A stretch of DNA of 64,000 nucleotides from Haematococcus lacustris (Eukaryota; Chlorophyta; Chlorophyceae; Chlamydomonadales; Haematococcaceae): the NCBI GenBank assembly GCA_030144725.1, contig JASKMD010000017.1:4941278-5005277 (forward strand). The letters run 5' to 3'. The position numbers and the translations under genes were made by a program. Below are positions 43,501 to 53,772 of this stretch, one piece after another (the first letter of the stretch is position 1; each line of letters begins with the position of its first letter). The notes beneath the pieces are model-generated. The model searched no databases. It was not told where the DNA came from and saw only the letters and a program-made list of their open reading frames with translations.

Positions 43501-45529
43501 ACCTGCTACCACTGCAGGCGATGCCCTGCAGCCTGTAGCAGGCAGAACCCCTTGCTCATTAAACCCGGCACTGCCAGCCCAGCCCAGCTGTAGGGGCATG
43601 CTCAGAAGTGTCCCAGGGGCTGGGAGGCCTTGCAGCCACCGCCTGCCCCCTGCTGCTGTGCAGGCCCTGCAGCTTCCTCACCAGAGCAGCGTCCCTCCTC
43701 GCCGTCAATGCCAGGTTGTGTGGGGATTCCAGGCCAGCAGGGAGTCCCCTCTGATGGTGGGCCAGCCCCGACCCAGGCTGCCCCAACTGGGCCGGGACTG
43801 GCTTGGCAGACTGCAGCAGCTCATTGGGAGGGCTTCCTGGCTCACCTGCATTGGGCGCTGCAGCACCGTGGGCAGCAGGCTAGGCGGGTCCTGGGAAGGT
43901 ACCAAGGCCGCGTGCATCAGTGGCTGCAGTGGCAGCCCCACATCCTCATCACACCCTCGGTCACTCCCGAGGATGGCGTGGCAAGGGAGGGCGGCACCTC
44001 AGCAGCTGACTCGCAATCAAGAGGGCTGTGGCTGAAGCTGCGACGCATGCTGGGCAGCGACCCAGACGCTGGTGCCGGCAGCCCGCCTGCCCTGAACAGC
44101 ACTGGGCCCAGCCCGGTCCAGGCTGCTGTGAGGGCTACGATGCTCAGTGCCCTGCACACATCAGACACAGTGGTCACCTCCCCCCCTCCTCCACCCAATA
44201 TGCCACCACCTATACTGCCGCCGCCGCACCCCCCTGCTGCCCCGCCCTTCCCGCCCCCTCCCCCTGTGGACTATGAGAGCCTGGCATACAGCTACCAACC
44301 AAGGAGCAACACAAACTGGCTGCGGCCTGAAGTTGTCGAGTCCCTCTTCTACCTGTACCGTGCTACAGGTGTGGGAGGGTCGCCTGGCACACGCCTGAAG
44401 CATTATCATCAGTGGCAGCGGCAGCAGCAGCGGTATCAGCAGCTGTAGCGGCAGCAGCAGCAGCGACAGGAGTGTCAGCAGCAGCTCTTGGTGGCATTGG
44501 CAATGAACTTAGCTGCTCCTCTGCCCTGCCCCTCCGCCCCCGCAGGTGACCCAGTGTACCGGGAGTGGGGCTGGAACATGTTCCGTGCTTATGAGGCCTT
44601 CTGCAAGCTGCCCTCTGGCGGCTACACCGTGATGGAGCGGGTGGACACGGTGCCGCCTGTGCCTGGTGATAAGATGGAGTCCTTCTGGCTGGCAGAGACT
44701 CTCAAGTGAGCGGCCGGGCAGCAGGCAGCGCGCCACAGCCAGGGGCAGGCAGCAGAGGCCAGCAGCCAGACAGGGGCTAGAGGGTCCAGCCTGGCCTGCA
44801 CCTGGTCGCTACATCGCATGCAAGGCGCGCTGACAGGCAGGCAGCAAGCAAGCAAGCATGGACACTGGATGCTTAGATGTTCAGGCTTCTGGTTGCAGGA
44901 GCTGTGCTGTGTGGCACATCTGCTGATGTAGGTGGTGGTGTTGCATGCTGGCCTCAGGCTAAGGCTCAGTAGGTGACATCAGAGAACCCTGATGCATGTC
45001 CAGACGCTGCTGGCCTGCCCTTGCTGCACTGACCCTGCTATGCTGCCCAGTGGGCCTGACCTCAATGCTTATGGCTTGACCTGCCTGCTGATGATGCTGT
45101 TGTTGCTGCTGCTGCTGCTGATGATGATGGTGTTGCTGATGGTGATGGTGATGCTGCTGATGCTGCTGTACAAGACCTGTCTAGCTTGAGCTGTTGGCTT
45201 GCCGTCAACGCAGGTACTTCTACCTGCTGTTCTCAGAGCCTGATGTCATCCCGCTGGACCAGTTCGTGTTCAACACAGAGGCACACCCCCTGCCACGCTG
45301 GGGCAGCCCTGCCGACACCCGCATCCTCGACCTGCTGCAGCAAGCCCAGCGCTCCAGGGCAGGCCAGGGGAAAGGCCGGGGCCAGGGACAGCGGCAAGGC
45401 CAGGGCCAGGGGCAACAGCAAGGCCAGGGCCAGGGTGAGTGGCAAGGCCAAAGCCAGGGACAGCCCAGCCACCCTACTCGTAGAGGGCAGCGCTCGCGCT
45501 TCAGCCGCAAAGGTCAGGCAGGCTGGTGA
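37514..45529 (+). CDS. Class I alpha-1,2-mannosidase (GH47) with a large Pro-rich insertion
   Basis: Trims alpha-1,2-linked mannose from N-glycans in the ER/Golgi. Exons: ?-37713, 37972-38155, 38592-38695, 39007-39112, 39501-39681, 40166-40271, 40697-40757, 40902-40934, 41170-41389, 42122-42303, 42806-43484, 43664-44368, 44546-44705, 45214-45529; phases agree throughout. Family blocks in order: [37 protein letters not shown] (catalytic Glu), [29 protein letters not shown] (catalytic Asp), [14 protein letters not shown] (active-site His), [21 protein letters not shown] (catalytic Glu), GWNMF, and FNTEAHP (Ca2+-binding Thr). Between CYELY...YVP and LRPE lies an insertion of about 420 residues with SPPP-type Pro-rich ends; families usually have a short loop there. 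A Gly/Gln-rich basic tail of about 60 residues follows FNTEAHP. The N-terminal anchor and start were not found. The intron after 39681 would need a GC donor. Confidence 0.9.
38312..38518 (-). mobile_element. Miniature Fanzor-family element with 16-bp target-site duplication
   Basis: The 175-bp body (38328-38502) joins about 57 bp of the family's 5' end (atcccacccatcatcc...) directly to about 117 bp of its 3' module (atgccatgtgtatgcc...gggccaagg). Both flanks carry a perfect direct repeat agacagcaatgcaaca (38312-38327 and 38503-38518). It sits in the second GH47 intron, opposite to the gene. This MITE-like internal deletion defines both ends of the family. Confidence 0.8.
39330..39415 (-). mobile_element. 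Diverged 3'-module fragment of the Fanzor-like family
   Basis: gcaccttgaccctcactagg, then cctacattgg and ccactaggga on the plus strand, parallels gcaccttggccctcaaccta, then ccttcattgc and cactaggtgt of the younger copies. It is short, old and in a GH47 intron. Confidence 0.4.
39690..39830 (+). repeat. Dispersed repeat R3, copy 2
   Basis: It matches 34965-35095 (agggagggtgctgccagggg, then gctgcatccgttgtgag and ctggtgccga). It begins within about ten bases of the GH47 exon that ends at 39681. Confidence 0.75.
41505..41737 (-). mobile_element. Solo 3' module of the Fanzor-like family, copy E
   Basis: On the minus strand it runs from gggtcaggcaatagtgtagg through the 3' module to caagctaggtgcgagccg. 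It shares with copy D the terminal extension cctaagtgtaggg, then agatatgtgctcaagc, which copies A and B lack. It lies in the GH47 intron after the LALG exon, opposite to the gene. Confidence 0.75.
41838..41875 (-). repeat. Dispersed repeat R2, inverted copy
   Basis: The plus strand reads gagcatgtgtttcatgccaa, then cttatgtcgcccc, the complement of the R2 core seen at 20865, 27010 and 27200. Confidence 0.65.
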
Positions 45530-46433
45530 CCCCAGCTGAGTCGCTCTGGGGAAGCAGTTGCCCCCATTCCCATGCAAATAGAGCAACCTTAGTTATGATC
45601 TGTCATGCATTCGTCAGGTTACACGCACACAGGAAGGGCAGGGGGGAACGTGCTGCGCACCGCGATCTACTCAGCATGCTCAGTGCATGCCGGGGCAGCT
45701 GGCTGGCGGGGTGCGTCTAAATGGCATTGGGTACCGGCGCTGCCCGACTCAGACCGCATCCCAGCAGCCTGTAGTAGATGATGGCCCACACCGCTGCAAG
45801 CCGTCTGGCGTCAGGCTGCTTGGCTTGGGCCTGTAGGCAAGGGCTGATGCTGGGCGTGGGTCGGTGGGTCAGGGTGATGCCGGGTGACGCCTCTGTAGAT
45901 GTCAGCCTTTGGGCTGCTTGGCCGTTTAGGAGCTTTCTCGTGTAGGTTGTAGCCACACCATCAGCAAGCGTGCACGTGTGGGTTAGGAGGCTGTGCAGGT
46001 GTTTTGCCACTGATTGACGTTTGCATGGCACTGAAGTTCGTCTTGGTGCATGACACAGGCATGCAAATAGTGATCAGCCGGGGCCATGCATGCTGTATTG
46101 TGCATGCTGGCCGGCCCGTGATCTTGACACGCTGTCTAGGCTGCTGCAGGTGCTACTCATGCTTCAGTTAGGAATAGCCTTTGTGGAGAACGGACGATCA
46201 CACAACATAGCTCGCTTACGCATTAACAGATGGACTTTCCACCGCCGCTAGCTGCATGCATCATGATGCTGATATCGTTCGACCCGGGGACACGCTGAAC
46301 AATCTTGACAGATGACAATCACGTTCTGATCTGCCAATGACCTGAGGTGGATCGAGCTGTTCTACTCCATGAGTGTCCCACAGCAACTGAATCGCCAACT
46401 CCCACTCACAACGCATTTGATCACGCCACAGCC
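45530..46433. other. Convergent intergenic region between GH47 and the M28 peptidase gene
   Basis: The two genes end towards each other here, so it should hold both 3' UTRs. A minus-strand TGTAA near 45620 is possible for the peptidase gene but lies about 810 bp from its stop. No other gene is supported. Confidence 0.4.
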
Positions 46434-49400
46434 TCAATATTTGTAAACGGATTGGTAGACAGTCGCCAGCCAGCTCTCCGTAGCCTCCAGCGGCATGCGA
46501 CGCATTAGTCCGTCTAGCAACGGCGTGCGATGGAGGTAGCTGATGGACAGCTCCAGCCGCAGGCCCAAAACTCTCCGGGCCGCCGCTCCGCCTCCCGGCA
46601 CGGCTACGTCGCTATCCGGGGCGGCGACCTCCAACCAAAACGACCAGAAGGGGTCGCTGTCCTGGGTGACTAGGCGCACGATGTGCTGCACAGCGCCGCC
46701 ACATGCCTGCGCCGCCAGCAAAACTGAATAAATTAGTGAAGGGGGAGGGTGTGAGTGTGAAGAGGGCGATAGGGACAAGCGAGGGCAGTGGGAAAGCAAG
46801 GGGTGGCAAGCACTGCATGAATAAGGGCAGGGCAGCAGGTGTAAGCCACTGGGCAAGGTGCGAAGTGCAGCCAAAAGGCCAATCGCAACAGTTCCATACA
46901 CTCCACTGCATGTAGCTGGTTGACAGCATTAGCAGCGGGGCCTGCAGGGGGTGCCAGGGTGAGGGGTGAGGGCGCCAGGGCCGCACCTGGCAGACGCTGC
47001 TAGGCTGCAGGTGGTCGGTGAAGCTCCAGGCCTGCAGCCCCGGTCCTGTGATGTTGATGATCCCCCAGCAGGGGAGCTGACTGTACAGCCGCAGGTTCAG
47101 CCGCAGCCGGCCCTGGCGCTGCCCCTCCCCCAAACTCACCCACTGCACAGATGGCAGGTGGAGCAGCTCCAGGGGTGTGACCGGGGACTCTTCTGTGCCG
47201 GTCACACCTTGGATAATGTTGCCTCCCTCACCAGCACTTGAGCCGGCTGCTGTGTCAGGGGAGGTGCTGTTTTCTGGTGCAGGCTCAGAGGTGAGATTAT
47301 GCGCTGGGCTGGTGAGCATGTGTGCTAAGCCTGGGATCAGGGACAAGATGCTGGGGGCTCCACTGGGGCTCAGCGATGGCGTGTACCGGCTTAACCGTAC
47401 CGGCACCGGCGCCATGTGCTCGACAGCCGACAGTGGCAGCGATATTCCCTCGACCATGTCGCTCAACGGGAACACCGGCGTGAAGTCGCGTGCGCCTGAC
47501 GCGGTGGGTGTCACGCCCGTGAGATTCAAAATGGACGAAACCCGAGTCGAGTCGATGCCACCCAAAGCGAAAGACTCCCGCACCACCTGCATCGCCATCG
47601 GCTCGCTTGGTGGCATTATAACCTGCGGCGCCCACCCGGCCCGCTTGTTGGGCTGCGCATCGGTGTTTTGAATGGGGAGGGTGGCGCCGGGTGCCTGCGG
47701 GTCTGTCGGCCGGGTGTGCACGATGTGGTTCACGATGAGGCGCTTCGGGGAGAAGGGCGAGTAGGGCTGCAGGTGCACCGACGACCAGACGCTGGCCACC
47801 ACTGACATGATGACCATTCTTCCAATCCATTTCTTGCGATTGCCTGCGGCGAGGTAGTGCACATTACATGTGAAGTGCTTAACAGCAACACAGTACATTC
47901 CTACAGCAAGCCTGGGCAGAACTCCCACCAGTGCAACCAGTGTAGCGGTAGGAGCATCTGTAAACTGGTTGCCGTCCTGACAAGGGTCATAGACCCTGCC
48001 GTGTGTAGCCCCTTGCACCTTGCACCTTCCACCCCTGGCCTGCCCTCCAACCCCTCCCCTCTGACCTGCCAAGCCATATGCCAGCAGCGGCATGAACGCC
48101 CCAGCTGTGCAAGCCAGTACCGCCGCCCCGCACAGCCCCCCCACTACCACATCTGCCAAGGTGGCATGGAGGAAGCCGCTGATTGCCATGCGCTCCATGA
48201 TGACCTGCAGGGAAGGAGGCAGGGAAACAGGCAGCTGCCCAGGTGTGACAGAGTCTGCAAGAGTGAAAGGCATGGTCAGGGAAGGTCAGCGAAGCCAGCC
48301 ATTATGGAACTAAGGCCTGGGGTGGGGTGGGGTGGGGTGGGGTAGGGTGGGGTGGGGTGGGGTGGGGTGGGGGTGGGGTGGGGTGGGGGTGGGGTGGGGT
48401 GGGGTGGGGTGGGGTGGGGTGGGGTGGGGTGGGGTGGGGTGGGGTGGGGTGGGGTGGGGTGGGGTGGGGGTGGGGTGGGGTGGGGTGGTGGGGTGTGGGG
48501 TGGGGTGGGGTGGGGTGGGGTGGGGTGGGGTGGGGTGGGGTGGGGTGGGGTGGGGTGGGGTGGGGTGGGGTGGGGTGGGGTGGGGTGGGGTGGGGTGGGG
48601 TGGGGTGGGGTGGGGTGGGGTGGGGTGGGGTGGGGTGGGGTGGGGTGGGGTGGGGTGGGGTGGGGTGGGGTGGGGTGGGGTGGGGTGGGGTGGGGTGGGG
48701 TGGGGTGGGGTGGGGTGGGGTGGGGTGGGGTGGGGTGGGGTGGGGTGGGGTGGGGTGGGGTGGGGTGGGGTGGGGTGGGGTGGGGTGGGGTGGGGTGGGG
48801 TGGGGTGGGGTGGGGTGGGGTGGGGTGGGGTGGGGGTGGGGTGGGGTGGGGTGGGGTGGTCCAGACCCACTCTGACGAACACGATGACAGCCGAGCTACC
48901 CAGGGCCACCGGCACCAGGCCCAGCAGCAGTATAAGGAGGAGGGATAACCGTGGCAGCTCAGGCTGCGTGGTGCACAGAGCAGCAGCGGCGGGGGGAGAG
49001 TACAGAAGGTGGCAGGAAGGATTCCATGGGGAGGGACAAGTTGGGCAAGGCTGGGGTCGGCAATGGGGGCATATGGGGTGCAGGGGCCAGCCACCTTGGG
49101 CAGACAGGGCAGGGTGGAGGCACGTTAGGGGAGGTGCACCCTGGCTGGTTCATGTCTTGCCGCTTCTGCCCCTTGACCCCAGGCTCCACTCTAGACCCCC
49201 CTCCCATATCTCCCGTCACTCACTCCACTGGCCAGCAGGTAGCATGTGAGGAGGCAAAGGATGGCACAGACGGAGAAGATGCTGGCATTGCCCCGCAGGC
49301 CGAACCAATTCAAGGCTGTGCCAATGGCACTGCAGGCATACAAACCGGCCGGCAGGCAGGCAGGCCAGTGTGAGCTCACAGACAGCAGCGACAGCGCTGG

Positions 49401-52400
49401 TGCTGTAGGCAAGGCACGCCAGGCGCTCCTGCGACCGGTACGCCCTCTTAGTCCCTTGCCGCGCCCCTCACCTGCTAGTGACGCCTGCACCAAGCACTTG
49501 CGCGGCCATGAAGGTGCCATGTCTGCGCATTGTTGGGCCAGAGCAAACAAAAAAGTAAATGACAGCGGCGGTCAGGAGGGGGAGGGGGAGGGGGAGGGGG
49601 AGGGGGAGGGGGAGGGGGAGGGGGAGGGGGAGGGGGAGGGGGAGGGGGAGGGGGAGGGGGAGGGGGAGGGGGAGGGGGAGGGGGAGGGGGAGGGGGAGGG
49701 GGAGGGGGAGGGGGAGGGGGAGGGGGAGGGGGAGGGGGAGGGGGAGGGGGAGGGGGAGGGGGAGGGGGAGGGGGAGGGGGCCCTCACCCTGCTGGCGCAC
49801 TGGCCACTGCTCTTTCCTTGGAGGCGAGCCAGGTTGTTAGTAGGCCACCGCAACAGGCAACCGACAGGCAGGGCAGGCAGGGCAGGCAGGGCAAGCAGGG
49901 CTGAGAGGAAAGGGGCGTGAGTTTGTGAAATGAACATGTGAAGGGCAGGGCAGGGTTGATGAGGCATGGGAGGTGCTAGGTGTGAGTGCGTGGCCTGCAG
50001 CTCGCCTGAGCCATAGGTCAGCCTGGAGGTGAGGAGCAGGTGCAGGGTGCAGCCCTAGGTGCCAGGGGTGGCTAGAGGCCAGGGCTCGCCCCACCTTGAT
50101 GTTGAGCCAGGGCAGCAGGCCTCCGACCAGGGCGATGGGCAAGAACATGGTCAAGCCCATCCACTGGTTGGTGAACCACACCATCGGCCTGCCTGCGGGA
50201 CACAGCAGGGTGGGCAGGGTGGTGGCAAGGCCGGCTAGGGGGGGCAGCAGCACAGGCCAGCAGGTGGCAGGCAGCTGGAGGGGGGGCAGGCCCCGCCTGT
50301 GTGAAGAGGGCAGGCCTGGGCCTAGGGCTGCTGCTGAGCAGGTGGAGCGGGGCAGGGGGGAGGGCCTGTGGGCTGCAGGGGGCCGAGCCCAGACCCCCCC
50401 GGCCTGAAGTCAGAGCAGCAGCCTCTAGGGCGCGGTGTAGAGGGTGTCCATGCCAGGGGGCCAAGCCACGCCTTACACAGCAACAAGCCAGGCAAGGCCA
50501 GGCTGGCAGTACGATGCAGAGGAGGCTGGGCATTAGATCAAGCTGCCCTCAGATTGCCACAATGGTCAGGCTGGAGATCAACAAAGTTTACGAGCTCAAA
50601 TCAGGTCAATTCTAACCAGACCAGATCAAATCAGGTCCGAGCGGTTCAAGTTGCATCAGGTCAGGTCCTCCCCCTGTGCTGCACTCTAGCCTGTCCACTC
50701 AGATCTCCAGGGGATCAGATCAACCCAGATCAGATCCGATTAGATCAGATCCACAGCATCGACAGATCTCAGGGTCCCCATGCAGCCCAGCCACCCACCC
50801 AGCAGCATGACACGCAGCGCCCCCAGGCTGGCAGGGCAGACCACGGCCAACACAATGGACAGCGCTGTGCGGGCCGCGCCCAGCACCACCCTGAAGGCCT
50901 CCCTCCTCTGGCCCTGCAGCAGCGCCTGTAGGGGGTTGACCAGCAGCAGCACAGCCACCACGGTGTGCAGCCGGTCAGCCAGATCCTCTGAATAGGTGAC
51001 CTGCAGGCAGGCAGGGGGAGGGGCAGGGTGGAGGGGGGGGGACAAGCAGAGAGCCGTGGGGGGTGGCCAAGAAGGGCAGGCAGGGGGAAAAGAGGGAAAA
51101 GGAGAAGGGGCGGCCACCACCATGGGCTGGGGAGTAGGAGAGGTTGACCGGGCAGGGGGCAGTGAGGGGCCCAGTGCCTATATGGAGGTCCAGGTAGATA
51201 GAGGGGCCACTGCCACATCCATGAGAGTGAAGTAAGGGAAGATGGGGAAGAGGCGGAGGTTGGCGGAGGGTGGAGGGTGTGTGGTGGAGGGCGGAGGGTG
51301 GAGGGCGGAGGGTGGAGGGCGGAGGGCGGAAGGCGGAGGGCGGAGGGTGGAGGGTGGAGGGTGGAGGGTGGGCCCAAGTCCAGGAGCTGTGTCGTACCAT
51401 GGCATAGCCCAGGATGTCCCAGTACACCGCCCTCTCCTGCGCCTGCACCGCCTGCTGCTCTGCGCTAAGGTTGATGCGGCTGCGCTGCGCCAGGGCCACA
51501 CTCAGGCTGCCCACTCCTCCCAGAAGTGCTTCCCCCATCTCCTGCATCACCACACAGCAGCACCACCACCAACAGCAGCAGCAGCACCAACAGCAGCGGG
51601 CACATGTTATGCAGAGAGCGGATGGGGTGGCGGGGGTTCCCAGTGTCCATCAACCATTGCCCTTGGGGTGTGAGGGAGAGGTTGGGGAGGTGAGAGCGTG
51701 CAAGGGGTGGAGGGGTGGCATGGTGGCAGTCAAGGCCTGACCTGCATCACGCCGGGGCGAATGCGCTGCTCAGAGTCAAGGTAGGAGTGGTAGGCACGCG
51801 AGTCCAGCAGGAAGGCCACGTCCACCCCTGGCAGCCTGGGCCAGGTCAGGGTCAGGGTCAGGGTCAGGGTCAGGGTCAGGGTCAGGGTCAGGGCGACCAC
51901 GGGCAGTGCCGCCCCTTCTCCTGCCCCTGATGCTGACAGCAGTAAGGGGTGCAGGGCCAGCGGGGCAGGGCAGGAGTCGCTCACCGGCCATAGTGGCGCG
52001 CTGAGAACATTCGGAAGTCAGAGTCAGCCGGCAGCAGCTGCAGGTCAAAGATGTCCTGCACCCCAGAGGGCAGGCAGGGCAGGGCAGAGCTGCTTATGAT
52101 GATGATGGTGGGTTTACACTGCTATAAGTCGGGGCCACATGGGCAAACGTTTGAATAGGGTGTACATCAGTGTTTTTTCATACACTTGAATTTATAGCTT
52201 GATCTTACTTCAAAATATCGCTCAAGTGAAAGAATTAGGTTTAAGGTCATATCTATAGCGCAGTGCGTTGTAGTGCAGCTTTTCATAGCTGTGTCCATTT
52301 CATAGCGCAACACGACCCCTGAAAATATGGCATTTCATAGCGAACGCTATATAGCGCGAAATAAAAAACACTGGTGTACATGTGTGATGATTCCATGGAA

Positions 52401-53185
52401 CGGAATGGGGGCCAGCTAGTGCCCCTGCCCCTACCCCCGCCCCCTGCCCCACCTGCGCCACCCCTGGAGCCCTGGGCAGCGGGACCCCCCCTGGCCCATG
52501 CCGCCAGCGCCCAGGGCCCCCGTGTGCTGGAAGGCGATGGGCAGGCCCGCCGCCCCCCCATGGCCTCCAGGTTCACAAACGCTCCCAGCCGGGCCGCAAA
52601 GCGCGACGAGGCGTACCAGCCGTGCGCAGCCTGAGGTCGGGACAAGGCAGAACAGGGCAGGGCAGGGCCTGAGGGCGGGGCAAAACAGGGCCTGAGGGCG
52701 GGGCAGGCCAGGCCAGGTCAGGGCAGGGCAGGGCAGTACCCCTGGTGGCTCTGCCTGGTGGGGGAGGGGCAACACAGCAGCAATGCGCTGGCGCTGACAG
52801 CCCTGCCCCTCCCCTAGCAACACCACAGCCTGAGGAAGCATGGCTTGGGCTGGCTGAGGGCCCTGGCTGCCCTGGGAGCCCAACCAGCAGCAGCAGCAGC
52901 AGCAGCCCCATGACCGGCCTCCCCCCACCCCTGCCGCACAGCCTGCCCAGCCCGGTCCTGTCCTCCCCCTGCCCTGTCCCCCGCAGCCCTAGCCCTTCAT
53001 GAGGCCTGGCAGCAGGCTGGGCTGACTCAGGACCCCCCCAGGCTGGCAGCCCCACCGGGGCTAATGGGCTCCTCGCCTCCAGTCCACAGGAAGACGAGGG
53101 GCGCCTCCAGGGGGCTGCGGCCGTGACAGCAGCGTGCGCGCCACCTCCAACATCACCCCCACCTGGGAGGCGTCATCAGCAGCAC
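46434..53185 (-). CDS. ERMP1: ER membrane M28 metallopeptidase (ERMP1 family), 5' partial
   Basis: A zinc aminopeptidase-fold protein with a multi-pass membrane region and C-terminal luminal domain. Exons in coding order: 53185-~53050, ~52634-~52480, 52055-51985, 51835-51742, 51541-51398, 51000-50799, 50192-50095, 49900-49788, 49522-49472, 49329-49224, 48957-48867, 48254-48066, 47843-46987, 46706-46434; from 52055 onwards all phases agree. M28 features: GAADDASQVGVMLEVA (zinc-bridging Asp), FLWTGGEEP (catalytic Glu and ligand Glu), AFVNLEAMG (ligand Glu), LPADSDFRMF, LPGVDVAFLLDSRAYHSYLD (ligand His). The first His ligand and the N-terminus lie beyond the visible exons. Membrane stretches include WMGLTMFLPIALVGGLLPWL, FSVCAILCLLTCYLL and LSLLLILLLGLVPVALG. 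YSPFSPKRLIVNHIVHT starts the C-terminal domain. The first two exons need three single-base frame corrections, all in G/C runs, so the gene is either mis-sequenced there or damaged. Confidence 0.88.
48319..48859. repeat. (GGGGT)n array in an ERMP1 intron
   Basis: About 108 units, nearly perfect, with a few 6-bp or broken units in the first 180 bp. G-rich on the plus strand, which is the template strand of the gene. PTPPHP/GWGGV open frames are artefacts. Confidence 0.97.
49574..49780. repeat. (GGGGGA)n array in an ERMP1 intron
   Basis: About 34 copies of a hexamer, again G-rich on the plus strand, between the exons at 49900-49788 and 49522-49472. Confidence 0.97.
51253..51371. repeat. (GGAGGGY)n repeat in an ERMP1 intron
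   Basis: Heptamer ggagggt/ggagggc units, G-rich on the plus strand, just downstream of the exon 51541-51398 on the gene's strand. Confidence 0.9.
51842..51893. repeat. (GGGTCA)n repeat in an ERMP1 intron
   Basis: Eight hexamers begin only a few bases from the acceptor of the exon 51835-51742. Not a telomere motif of green algae. Confidence 0.95.
52160..52381. mobile_element. hAT-type MITE with 8-bp target-site duplication in an ERMP1 intron
   Basis: The body (52168-52373, 206 bp) has ends CAGTGTTTTTT...AAAAAACACTG and perfect flanking GTGTACAT repeats at 52160-52167 and 52374-52381. The interior is AT-rich, in strong contrast with its surroundings, with repeated catagcg words and no coding capacity. 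Ends and duplication length fit the hAT superfamily. Confidence 0.88.
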
Positions 53186-53272
53186 CTGCGCACCACACCA
53201 TGCTGACACACACACTCACATGGGCTGCTCACACTGCCACTCACTCTATCTCTCACTCCATCCTCACTCCAA

Positions 53273-53772
53273 NNNNNNNNNNNNNNNNNNNNNNNNNNNN
53301 NNNNNNNNNNNNNNNNNNNNNNNNNNNNNNNNNNNNNNNNNNNNNNNNNNNNNNNNNNNNNNNNNNNNNNNNNNNNNNNNNNNNNNNNNNNNNNNNNNNN
53401 NNNNNNNNNNNNNNNNNNNNNNNNNNNNNNNNNNNNNNNNNNNNNNNNNNNNNNNNNNNNNNNNNNNNNNNNNNNNNNNNNNNNNNNNNNNNNNNNNNNN
53501 NNNNNNNNNNNNNNNNNNNNNNNNNNNNNNNNNNNNNNNNNNNNNNNNNNNNNNNNNNNNNNNNNNNNNNNNNNNNNNNNNNNNNNNNNNNNNNNNNNNN
53601 NNNNNNNNNNNNNNNNNNNNNNNNNNNNNNNNNNNNNNNNNNNNNNNNNNNNNNNNNNNNNNNNNNNNNNNNNNNNNNNNNNNNNNNNNNNNNNNNNNNN
53701 NNNNNNNNNNNNNNNNNNNNNNNNNNNNNNNNNNNNNNNNNNNNNNNNNNNNNNNNNNNNNNNNNNNNNNNN
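53273..53772. other. Assembly gap (500 N)
   Basis: Exactly 500 Ns, probably a placeholder of unknown true length. It separates the ERMP1 5' exons from the 26-bp satellite. Confidence 0.99.

Noticed and set aside
48276..49249. Long PTPPHP / GWGGV frames
   Set aside because: Product of the GGGGT array inside an ERMP1 intron; the real coding frame on each side is the peptidase.
49246..49967. GEGEGE, PLPLPL and SPSPSP frames
   Set aside because: They come from the GGGGGA array in another ERMP1 intron; the SPSP run looks like a wall protein but has no exon support.
50740..51553. LHPPPS-rich frames as a hydroxyproline-rich protein
   Set aside because: They are generated by the GGAGGGY heptamer repeat; the ERMP1 exons on either side use the correct frame.
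51842..51893. Interstitial telomere repeat
   Set aside because: GGGTCA is neither TTTTAGGG, TTTAGGG nor TTAGGG, and only eight units occur, within an intron.
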